From the NCBI GenBank assembly GCA_950295325.1, contig OX485803.1, forward strand, positions 44,777,554 through 44,841,553: a stretch of 64,000 nucleotides of DNA. The letters run 5' to 3'. The stretch's first letter is position 1, and every line of letters starts with the position of its first letter. Position numbers and translations under genes: made by a program. The notes beneath the pieces were generated by a model. That model worked only from the letters and a program-made list of their open reading frames with translations, was not told the origin of the DNA and did no database searches. The DNA comes from Polytrichum commune. Lineage: Eukaryota > Streptophyta > Polytrichopsida > Polytrichales > Polytrichaceae. Of the stretch, positions 56,161-64,000 are shown piece after piece.

Positions 56161-56471
56161 TCATCTTGAGCTAATTATCCACAAGACTTGTCCACGTCAG
56201 AGAGGAAACCAAATGAGTATCAATGAAACTCAATTTCACGCACATAGATCATCCTGACCTAATCATCGACAAGGCTTATCAAAATCAGAGAGGAAACCAA
56301 CCGACTATCAGAGAAACTTGATTACACACAGGAAGATCATCTTGACCTAAGTATCCACAAGAATTGTCCACATCAGAGAGGAAACCAAACGAGTATCAAT
56401 GAGACTCACTCAATTCCACCACACAGATCATCTTGACCTAATTACCCACAAAACTTTTCAAAACCAATTAG
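56161..56471. repeat. ~88-bp satellite array, left half
   Basis: Four imperfect units with a period of 88-91 bp, each with GATCATCTTGACCTAATTAT, a CCACAAGACTTGTC-like stretch and CAGAGAGGAAACCAAACGAG. The array begins about 130 bp upstream of the PyrD start and is cut at about 56471 by plastid DNA. It resumes at 62964. Confidence 0.85.
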
Positions 56472-56472
56472 G

Positions 56473-56892
56473 CCATCTGCTATATTTGGTACTCAAATGG
56501 AACATCACATTGGCAAACGTCTTGATATTCCCTATGGACTTATTTCTTCACCAGTTCATATTCAAAATTTTCCTTTAGGATATCGACCTTTTTTAGGTTA
56601 TGAAGGTACTAATCAAATAGCAGATTTGATTTATAATTCTTTTACTTTAGGTATGGAAGATCATCTTTTAGAAATTTTTGGTGGTCATGATACAAAAGAA
56701 GTAATTACTAAATCACTTTCAACAGATACTGATTTAACTTGGAATTATGAAAGTCAATTGGAATTAAATAAAATTCCCGGTTTTGTTAGAGGTAAAATCA
56801 AAAGAAATACTGAAAAATTTGCACGACAAAATAATATTACAAATATTACTGTTGAAATAATGTACGTTGCTAAAGAAGCATTAAGTGCTTAG
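56473..56892 (+). pseudogene. chlB: chlB 3' fragment (plastid-derived)
   Basis: Encodes the last 139 residues of light-independent protochlorophyllide reductase subunit [21 protein letters not shown], then the conserved [20 protein letters not shown] and [16 protein letters not shown], ending in the C-terminal helix-rich tail [20 protein letters not shown] to stop at 56890-56892. The frame is intact but roughly the first three quarters of the gene are absent, including the cluster-binding part. The intact protein forms the ChlN/ChlB dimer that makes chlorophyllide in the dark. A nuclear copy without promoter or transit peptide is not expected to work. No stop codon has yet accumulated, which points to recent insertion. 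Confidence 0.92.
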
Positions 56893-57323
56893 AAAATTTG
56901 GAAGTAAAAATATAATTACGAAGAAAAAAATATTTTTATTAACTCACAAAAATAAAATTTTAAATAAAGTATAATAATAATAATAATAAATAAATAAATA
57001 AGGGGATTGATATTTCCACACCTTTTTTGGCTAGATTCACACCTTTTTGCCGGTTCGGTTGCCGTGCCACTGAGGCACTATATATGAGATTCTTCATGGT
57101 GCATCCGGACCGTTGATCCACCAAGGCCCATCCAAGGGCCTCAATGATCCTAGGTGGCGGTGGGGTGGGGGGCGGGGGTGGTGCTTGCCACCAAGGCAGG
57201 GTGGGGCCGTGGGCCTCATGTCTTTTTTGGGGAGGCCGGATTTAGGGTGGTGTCGGACCTAGTGGCTAGGCCTACTTATTATATAACTAGTTGGTTACCC
57301 TTACTCTACTTACTAAATAACTA

Positions 57324-57661
57324 CACTAAATAGGTAGATTAGTGTTGAAAACACTAATAGTCGACGAAAACGCTAAATGTAAATTGTCTCTATAGTGTTA
57401 GAACACTAAATGTCAACTCTAACACTATTTGTACCAAGTAGTAACTTTAAATATTTACATGAGCGCATTTAATGTTAGATGATATTTTGTAAATCTTGGA
57501 ATGAAGAATTGAAGGAAGAAGAATATGAGAACCTCGTAAAAGGTATAATTTGTTCAAACCCTATTCAAACACTAATTGTAATATTAGTTGAAAATTAGTG
57601 TTTTAGGTAACTATTGCATCTAACACTAATCTTCATCTAACACTAATCTACCTATTTAGTG
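57324..57661. mobile_element. TA-flanked MITE, copy 4
   Basis: The ends CACTAAATAGGTAGATTAG and the inverted CACTAAATAGGTAGATTAG are perfect. It interrupts a tandem-repeat unit reading AATAACTAGTTGGTTACCC elsewhere; here the unit is AATAACTA, element, TAGTTGGTTAGCC. This empty-site comparison shows a TA duplication. The internal sequence differs more from copies 1-3. Confidence 0.85.
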
Positions 57662-57783
57662 TAGTTGGTTAGCCTTACTCTACTTACTAAATGACTAGTT
57701 GGTTACCCTTCCTCTACTTATTAAATAACTAGTTGGTCGCCCTTATTCTACTTACTAAATAACTAGTTGGTTACCCTTACTTG
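57662..57783. repeat. tandem ~36-bp repeats in the inverted arm
   Basis: Three to four units of ACTAGTTGGTTACCCTTAC plus TCTACTTACTAAATA. The same repeats, inverted, lie at about 58080-58190 in the opposite arm. Confidence 0.75.
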
Positions 57784-58403
57784 GTATTTTGGTAGGCTAT
57801 CATGTTACAACCATTGCAAGGAAGGAGACTATCCACAATCATATAGCATAGAATTACAACATAATGGTAATGTCATTAGAGGCATTACATTTCCGGATGA
57901 AAATATTCGATTTGCTTGACAATAGGGATGATACATAGATTATGTAATGTATGTGACACTAAGTAGGATACAATTATTTACAAATGTATATGCGCCTTTC
58001 GTGGTCACTCTTCTTAATTGGACATGTATATTTGAGTGGTATATGTGCAAGTCTTGAAGTTAGGTATGGACACCTAGTTATTTAGTAAGTAGAGGAAGGG
58101 TAACCAACTAGTCATTTAGTAAGTAGAGTAAGGGTAACCAACTAGTTATTTAGTAAGTAGAGTAAGGGTAACCAACTAGTTATATAATAAGTAGGCCTAG
58201 CCACTGGGCGGCTGGGCCCGACACCACCCTAAATCCGGCCTCCCCAAAAAAGACATGAGGCCCACGGCCCCACCCCGCCTTGGTGGCAAGCACCACCCCC
58301 GCCCCCCACCCCACCGCCACCTAGGATCATTGAGGCCCTTGGATGGGCCTTGGTGGATCAACGGTCCGGATGCACCATGAAGAATCTTATATATAGCGCC
58401 TCA

Positions 58404-60594
58404 GAGCATCTCCACCGTTGGCTGGGAGGTTGACGCCAACGGTGGAAACCGCGTCCGTTGGCCGGGTTTAGGGCCCACCGGCGAAGCGGCAACGGTGAAA
58501 GGAGCCCCGTTCACGTCAAAAACTCTCCCGCTGCCGCTACCTTGCCGAGACCATTTCTTTACGGCAAACAAGAAGATTCTAGAATATATCTGGCTTCGAA
58601 ATTTGCGCCAATGGTAAATGGGAGGAAGAAGCAAGCGCCCAGGGTTGCGGAGGAAGGAGGCCCTGTGCGACCTGGTGTCAAAGGCAAGAATTTCTGCAAG
58701 GATGAGGAGGAGCAGCTTTGTAGAAGTGTCTTGCATGTGACACAAGATCGCATTGTTGGTAATCAACAAAGAGCAGGTGTTTTTTGGGAGCGGATCACCA
58801 CTCACTACCAAGAGAATCAGCCACATGGACCTCGGCCGCAGCGCTCATTGGAGACCAAGTGGGGCATCATCAAACATGACGTCTCCAAGTTCATTGGTGT
58901 GTACTCACAGGTGATGCGGTTGAATCGAAGTGGGACGAGCACTTCAGATACCTTGAGGAGGGCGCATGAATTGTACAAGCAGAAGAACGAAAAGGGATCG
59001 GATTTCGCATTCGAACACTGCTGGGTATTGTTGCGAGACCACCCGAAGTGGTCGGAGGGGTGGACACAGGTGAAGGTTGTGACGCCGAAGAGGAAAGTGC
59101 CTTGCTCAGAGGAGGACAGTGACTGTTTCGATTTGTCCGAGATGGAGCGGGGCGTAGCAACAGCTTCGGAGGAGGGGGGCGGATCAGCGGAGGGAGGGAG
59201 TGTGCGTGCAGAAGCATCGCGGATATTCAAGGGGCGCTCTGGAGGTGTCAAGGCTGCAAAGGAAGATGTACGACAAGGGAAGATCCATGAGGGTCTTTTG
59301 TTGGCACACGCGGAGGCCACGAAAAGCATGGTTGCGGCACACATGAGGAAGGCTGTAATTCTGGAGGACCAAAATCTCCTCATGCTAATGTCGATGCCTG
59401 ATGCTGATGAGGACGCCAAGGAATACCTGCGCCTTCGAAGACAAGTGGAGTTGAAGAAGCTCCGCAAGCTTGTGGCTGAGGAGGAGGGCCACGATGCGGA
59501 GGCCAATGCTGTCAAGAATCCACATGCGGCCAATGTTCCTGATGTCCCTGTGAGCTCGCCCGGAGCCTGGTCGCCTGGCGCCGGAGGGTATGCGCAGGAC
59601 GAAGAGCAGGTGGGTGATTGGCAGGAGAGCACTCACAATGAAATATCCACCGAAAATACACAGGGAGCCACTACACATCACTTTTCTCAGACCGAATTCG
59701 GGCAAACCCCTGCGAATTGGTTTACTTTGGAACACGTAGATAGCGGACAACCAACTCAGTTTAGGGTATTGGGTGAGCAGTCAGAGCGTAGCAACTCCCA
59801 GCCAATTGATCTAGATGGATACCAAGAAAATTTAGTCTCCAGTGAAGACAATGTACACTTTGGATTAAGCCTCCATGGGCAATATCGTTGATAAATTGAG
59901 TTCTAGCTCCATTCTGGATTTGCTTGTTGAATTTGCTTCAGGGAATTTGCTTGTTGTGCACCATTTTGTGTTTAGGGTTTAGTAAAGTAGCCCAGAGGGT
60001 TTCCTGGCATCTGTTCGACCATTTGGTCACACTTTCAACCCTTTGTGTAAAGCTGTGTAAGTTCTGATATGTGCTTATATTGCAAATTTAAAGTTGTGGG
60101 TGGTTGATGAATGCATGCGAGATTCCAAGTTTAGGCAGGTCTTGCTAAATGTTTGTCTGTGTCTTGTGACATATACCGAGCGAGAGCATGCGAAGGAGAT
60201 GGCTGTAGGAGTGACAGGTCAATTTGAAAGAACCCTAATTGTTTGTGACGATGCTGCTTTTGTGAGCAATGGTTAAGGATGGAAATTACTCAGAAGAAGC
60301 TCTGGAGCCAGGTACGTCCTACTTCTTTTGTGGTGGTTCTCATTTCTGCAGCTTGTGTTACATAGGAGGGATGAGGATTGGTCATTAGGGCTAAATTTGT
60401 TGATGTTTCAGGTGTTCTCTCGGACAGCTGGTTCTCTCAGTGCCGGAATTAGGGTTTTCGGGAGCCTGGAGCCCGATTTAGGTTTGCAGGGAGTCGTTCG
60501 CCGTTCGCCGGAGTGTCGACGGTGGGGGGGGTTGCCGGGCCCCGCGACCGGCCACCTGATTTGGCACCGGCCCAGCCAACGGGTGGAGATGCTC
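58404..60594 (+). mobile_element. PIF/Harbinger-like element nested in the long-TIR element
   Basis: A 2,191-bp element with ends GAGCATCTCCACCGTTGG at the left and, inverted, GAGCATCTCCACCCGTTGG at the right. A 3-bp direct repeat TCA flanks it (58401-58403 and 60595-60597). GAGCATCTCCA ends and 3-bp duplications are typical of plant PIF/Harbinger elements. Removing it restores GCGCCTCAGTGACACGG, which is the expected complement of the other arm, so it inserted after the host element formed. It carries one Myb/SANT-like ORF and no DDE transposase. Confidence 0.82.
58611..59891 (+). CDS. Myb/SANT-like protein of a PIF/Harbinger element
   Basis: An intact 426-residue frame from ATG 58611. The frame is open further upstream but only from a TTG. 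Residues ~20-110 form a trihelical SANT/Myb-like domain: FCKDEEEQLCRSVLHVTQD, FWERITTHYQ, RPQRSLETKWGIIKHDVSKF and FIGVYSQVMRL, then FAFEHCWVLLRDHPKW. The middle is acidic and Ser/Gly-rich. A coiled-coil-like stretch follows (DEDAKEYLRLRRQVELKKLR). In autonomous PIF elements such a Myb-like partner helps the transposase reach the TIRs in the nucleus. Its survival without a transposase gene could mean recent activity, trans-complementation or selection. Plant genes of this kind are often annotated as NAM-associated or GST-T3-like. Confidence 0.75.
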   Translation: MVNGRKKQAPRVAEEGGPVRPGVKGKNFCKDEEEQLCRSVLHVTQDRIVGNQQRAGVFWERITTHYQENQPHGPRPQRSLETKWGIIKHDVSKFIGVYSQVMRLNRSGTSTSDTLRRAHELYKQKNEKGSDFAFEHCWVLLRDHPKWSEGWTQVKVVTPKRKVPCSEEDSDCFDLSEMERGVATASEEGGGSAEGGSVRAEASRIFKGRSGGVKAAKEDVRQGKIHEGLLLAHAEATKSMVAAHMRKAVILEDQNLLMLMSMPDADEDAKEYLRLRRQVELKKLRKLVAEEEGHDAEANAVKNPHAANVPDVPVSSPGAWSPGAGGYAQDEEQVGDWQESTHNEISTENTQGATTHHFSQTEFGQTPANWFTLEHVDSGQPTQFRVLGEQSERSNSQPIDLDGYQENLVSSEDNVHFGLSLHGQYR

Positions 60595-60946
60595 TCAGTG
60601 ACACGGCAACCGAACCAGCAAAAAGGTGTGAATCTAGCCAAAAAAGGTGTGGAAATATCAATCCCCATTAAAAAAATGTTATATTTATATATGCGCATTT
60701 GAAAAAAAGTTATTAAAAAAAACAATATTTGAATAAATTAAACGTAAATTTTAGAAGAAATTTATGAGTCCCCTTTTTGGTCCTATTCAATTGTTGTTTT
60801 ACTATCCATTTTTTTCCTTTCTTTATAAATCTATTTAGTTTTTTCTTATTCCAATTAAAAATACTCTTAATATTAGAAATATTTTTTATTTTATTGTAGA
60901 TTCTATAAATAAAAATTGGATTTAAATAAATAAAAAATATTTTAAT

Positions 60947-60991
60947 AAAATGATAAGCTTTTTTATTTTTAATAAAAAAGCTTATCATTTT
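60947..60991. terminator. plastid spacer hairpin
   Basis: A perfect 21-bp stem (arms 60947-60967 and 60971-60991, core ATGATAAGCTTTTTTATT) with a 3-nt loop lies in the chlB-trnK spacer. In plastids such hairpins usually mark mRNA 3' ends; here it would serve chlB. It has no function in the nucleus. Confidence 0.6.
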
Positions 60992-61181
60992 ATTTAAAAT
61001 AAAAATAAAAATAATATTTTAGTTTCATTTGGCATTGACAAAAATAATTTATTAACATATAATTACTTTAATTTTTTTACTATTTCTTAACCTTTTTAAT
61101 TTTTTTAATTTTTGTGAAAATCTTGTCTATAAAAAAATAAAAAAATAAAACACAAAAATACTTAATCAATTTATAAAACAA

Positions 61182-61218
61182 GGGTTGCTAATTCAATGGT
61201 AGAGTACTCGGCTTTTAA
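61182..61218 (+). tRNA. trnK-UUU: trnK-UUU 5' exon fragment (plastid-derived)
   Basis: GGGTTGCTAATTCAATGG followed by TAGAGTACTCGGCTTTTAA matches the 5' exon of plastid tRNA-Lys (37 nt, interrupted in the anticodon loop). The intron follows with the group II start GTGCGACT at 61219. The 3' exon is missing because the plastid insertion ends inside matK, so this cannot yield a tRNA. Confidence 0.9.
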
Positions 61219-62963
61219 GTGCGACTAAAAAATTTAATACATTTAGATGACTAATAAATTCATCCAAACTATTGACAGGTTTGTAAGACTACGACTTATC
61301 TCAAAAAGAAATTTATTAAAATTTTATTTTAGATCGGAAAATTAATGGATAAGACTAAATGCTTGAATCAAAAGTAAAACTAGAAGAACGAGCTTCTGTT
61401 CAAAAATTATAAATATAAATATATATTCTATTTTGAACTCTTTTTGTTAATTAAAAGTTAGGAGCAAATTAACAGTCACTATAAAAGAGGTTTAACTCTA
61501 TATAGAGTTTTTTTACTGAAAATGAATCCCAAATATTAAAAAAATGTAAACAAATTACCAGTGTGCTGACTAAAAATTAAATTAATTTTTTTATTTTAAA
61601 AGTCAGGAGAGCAATCAAATCAATTTTATAAAAAACTAAAAAATAAAATTTTGGCTAATAAAAGAATTAAACTAATTAAAAAATCTATAATTTTTAAAAA
61701 AATCATTAATATTTACTTGGTTTTATTCTTATAATAGATTGGACTATGTACCATTTTATATTCCAAGAGGTTACTCCTATGAGAAGCATAGCTGAAGTTT
61801 TATTTAAGATTGAGAAGCTACAAAAAATTAAACAAATTTTTTTATGGAAAAGCCGTTTTTTATATTCACTTTTATTTCAAGATGATCTTTATGCAATTGC
61901 TTGTAATCGTTTTTTAAATAAAATTAATTTAAAAAAAAGGAAATTCAAATTTAAACGAAATTTTAGTTTTTTCATATTAAAACGTTTAATTCATAAAATA
62001 CATTACGAAAAAAATTTACAAAATTCGAAGCCAAAGTTTAATAAATTTTTGGATACTAATCACCATAGTAATTTTTATTCAAGAGCACTTCAGGAAGGAG
62101 TTACTGTAATTTTTGAAAATTATTTTATATACAGGTAAAAAAACCTTTTATAGAAAAAAATTCAAGAGTGGACTAGTTTTCAATCTATTCATTATGTATT
62201 TCCATTTATAGAAGATAACTTTTTACATTCAAATTATATTCTTAATACAAAAATCCCTTATTTTATTCATCCGGAACTTCTTATTTGAATTTTCCGTCGA
62301 CATATTCAAGATGCTTCTTTTCTACATTTATTACGATTTCTTTTTTACAAAAATAAAAATTAATTATTTTAGATAAACGTTTTTTTATGAAAAAGAAATG
62401 ACTAGATTATCACTATTTTTATGGCATTCTCATATCTATGAATTAGAATTTTTTTAGCTGATTTATGGAATTTTTTAAATTTTTTTAAATCATTATCTTA
62501 TTTAACCTTACTTGAGCAAGCTAATTGTACTAAAAAAATTAAACATGTTGTAAATCCTTTATGGGTTAAATCTCAGTTTTTTTTTTACAAAGAAAAATCT
62601 TTTCATTACGTAAGATATGAAAATAATTATATTTTAGCAATTAAAAGTCCTAACTATTTAGCAGAAAAATGGAATTTAAAAAAAAATAAAAAAATGTTAT
62701 CTTCATTTTTTAATTAAGCCATATATAATATCGATAAAAAAAAGTTTCTAAAAATTGCTTTTCGTTTTTAGGAGATATTTTTAGTATTGAAACAAAACAA
62801 TTCTGATTCGAACTAAAATATTGAATGATTTATTTAAAAATAATCTTGCTAATAAAAAAGATTATTTTATTACTCCAATCTTATCAATAATTGGATTATT
62901 AGCTAAAGAATTTTTTTGTAATACGTTAGGACATCCTATTAGTAAATTAGCTTGGACTACTCA
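61219..62963 (+). other. trnK group II intron, truncated
   Basis: Begins with GTGCG, the group II 5' consensus, and encloses matK. The 3' part with domains V and VI and the second tRNA exon is absent. AT-rich throughout, like bryophyte plastid DNA. Confidence 0.8.
61746..62963 (+). pseudogene. matK: matK maturase, decayed and 3'-truncated
   Basis: ATG 61746 opens a 130-codon frame with typical matK N-terminal text (MRSIAEVLFKIEKLQKI, FLYSLLFQDDLYAIACNRF, and LQEGVTVIFE). After a stop at 62136 the remainder reads in changing frames: [72 protein letters not shown], and finally LGHPISKLAWTT before the satellite begins. Intact MatK (about 500 residues) helps splice plastid group II introns. Here frameshifts, an in-frame TGA at 62286-62288 and loss of the C-terminus make it non-functional. 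Confidence 0.88.
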
Positions 62964-63340
62964 TGTAACTCAATTGATTTCAAACACACACATCATCTTG
63001 ACCTAATTAAAACGCAAGACTTATCAGAAGCAGAGAGGAATCTAGACAAATATCAATGCAACTCAAATTAACACAAAATAGATCATCTTAACCTCCTTAT
63101 CCACAAGACTGATCAAAACCAGAGAGGAAATCGCACGAATATCAGTGAAACTAAGTTTCACACACAAAAGATAATTTTGACCTAATTATCCACAAGACAT
63201 ATTGAAATCGGATAGGAAACCAAACGAATATCAATAATGCTCAATTAATTTCGCAAACAAACATCATCAACTTAGCCTGATTATCCTGAAGACTTATCAA
63301 AACCAAAGAGGAACCCAATTGAATATCGATGAAACTCAGG
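62964..63340. repeat. ~88-bp satellite array, right half
   Basis: Four further units with a period of 89-96 bp (CATCATCTTGACCTAATTA at about 62991, then near 63081, 63170 and 63262). They continue the array broken at 56471. Units are more diverged toward the right. Confidence 0.85.
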
Positions 63341-64000
63341 GCACCCACACTACCAAAACCAAGAATTCATTCATTCTTGTGTCCACTCACATAAAACAAA
63401 ATTTGTTTAGGTTGACCCTACCTACCCATCCATCAACAAAAACTTGAGACAACCAGAGGACACCAATTCCAACCCCAAAAAATTTGAACTGAACGTTTCC
63501 TGGTGAACCCACCACCGAATTAGGGTCGGAGAAGACAATTCCCCACCCAAAGTCACTTCATCATGTGTACAACAACAAAACTTGTTGCATGTTTTGAGAG
63601 AATTTTGTGCAATGATTTGGAGTCGCAAAAGCTATGCAAATTGTGCAAAGTTGCGGTGACCTACGATTTGGTTTTTTCAAAACTCACCAAAGCTGACTCA
63701 CCAGATTCCACAAAAGCAGTTGTCTGCCAACACGGGTTTGCTGAATTTGGAGCAACAAAAGCTAAAGGACGAAGAGTGAAAAAAGAAAATCCACCACGGC
63801 ATGCTACCCATGTGAAAGGGGGCGTTAAACCTCCCCTACGAGCTTGATAGGGGCCGGGCAGCCCCCAGGAAAATTTCGAATTTTTTTTTATCCCACCGAA
63901 AACTACTGCCCGACTTAAAAAAACACATTGCATTTTTGAGGGTTGCTTGACACAATACCCATATTGAATGCACTTCACCAAGTTCAAGGTCCAAAATCCA
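63341..64000. other. gene-free right end
   Basis: A 94-codon frame at 63563-63847 shows no domain I recognise. GGGGCCGGGCAGCCCCC (near 63851) is a short inverted repeat. No gene is supported up to the window edge. Confidence 0.4.

Larger units (their letters stand above)
57002..60666. mobile_element. long-TIR DNA transposon inserted in the NUPT
   Basis: The outermost ~65 bp (from GGGGATTGATATTTCCACAC) are repeated inverted at the right end with one mismatch seen. The inverted arms continue inward for about 400 bp once later insertions are removed (57002-57323 plus 57662-57783 against 58075-58403 plus 60598-60666). Arm landmarks are CCATCCAAGGGCCTCAATG and the GGTGGCGGTGGGGTGGGG block. Long TIRs suggest a MULE or foldback element. 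A target duplication could not be fixed because both flanks are A/T-only plastid spacer. No transposase of its own is visible. Confidence 0.8.
56472..62963 (+). other. nuclear insertion of plastid DNA (NUPT)
   Basis: Contains, in plastid order and orientation, the chlB 3' end, the chlB-trnK spacer, the trnK-UUU 5' exon and the intron with matK. Both edges run directly into the same satellite, so this DNA was inserted into that array. Excluding the later transposon (57002-60666) the plastid part is about 2.8 kb. About 25-30 bp of one satellite unit seem to be missing at the junction. The source plastid encoded chlB, so it was not a flowering-plant plastid. Confidence 0.85.

Noticed and set aside
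56473-56892. Functional nuclear chlB gene
   Set aside because: Only the C-terminal quarter is present, with no promoter, start region or transit peptide; it lies in plastid-derived DNA.
58817-59632. 271-codon minus-strand frame
   Set aside because: It is the antisense shadow of the Myb/SANT-like ORF, which has the recognisable domain.
56161-63340. CRISPR-like array from regularly spaced repeats
   Set aside because: Units are contiguous ~88-bp satellite copies without unique spacers, in a eukaryotic context.
63563-63847. Open frame of 94 codons with several Cys and Lys
   Set aside because: No recognisable domain and no supporting context at the window edge.

Overview
The window looks like nuclear DNA of a land plant, AT-rich and gene-poor. 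It holds a spliced plastid-targeted riboflavin gene and a captured fragment of plastid DNA carrying chlB next to trnK-UUU/matK. Flowering-plant plastids lack chlB, so the host is probably a bryophyte or another non-flowering land plant; this assignment is an inference. Only one host gene appears intact: a five-exon pyrimidine deaminase (PyrD) on the minus strand at 51743-56033. Almost everything else is transposons, their relics, dispersed repeats and unassigned intergenic DNA.

The most striking object is an 11.9-kb non-LTR retrotransposon at 2564-14448. Its ORF2 reads, in order: a hydrophobic N-terminus, two copies of a 154-codon-spaced module each ending in a 2A-like GDIxPNPGP motif, an APE-type endonuclease, reverse transcriptase, an unassigned conserved-looking region, RNase H, a CCHC zinc knuckle and a restriction-like endonuclease (RLE). 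Carrying both endonuclease types is the hallmark of the Dualen/RandI group described from green algae. ORF1 and ORF2 are each broken by a single in-frame stop (TAA at 4908, TAG at 13603) in otherwise open frames, and they overlap by ATGGATAG. The element sits inside a minisatellite containing TTTAGGG-like words, with an 11-bp direct repeat at its ends, and its 3' UTR can fold into a closed multi-stem structure. Three older, 5'-truncated relics of the same lineage lie at 23.5-24.8, 29.2-29.7 and 34.5-34.9 kb.

Between 15 and 51 kb I see no intact gene. I do see several well-delimited mobile elements: a pogo-like element carrying half of an AP2/ERF domain (19157-20836), a tRNA-derived SINE with a 13-bp target duplication (43294-43660), an element with an 8-bp duplication (46380-47292), and a four-member family of roughly 0.3-kb TA-flanked MITEs. 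There is also a 137-bp CACTA MITE at 420-556 and several dispersed repeat families.

The right end is a nest of insertions. An ~88-bp satellite array upstream of PyrD was split by a ~6.5-kb plastid DNA insertion (chlB 3' end, spacer, trnK 5' exon and intron, decayed matK). That insertion was itself split by a 3.7-kb long-terminal-inverted-repeat element, which received both a PIF/Harbinger-like element with an intact Myb/SANT-like ORF and a TA MITE. Gene calls come from reading frames and remembered family motifs; no database search was run.
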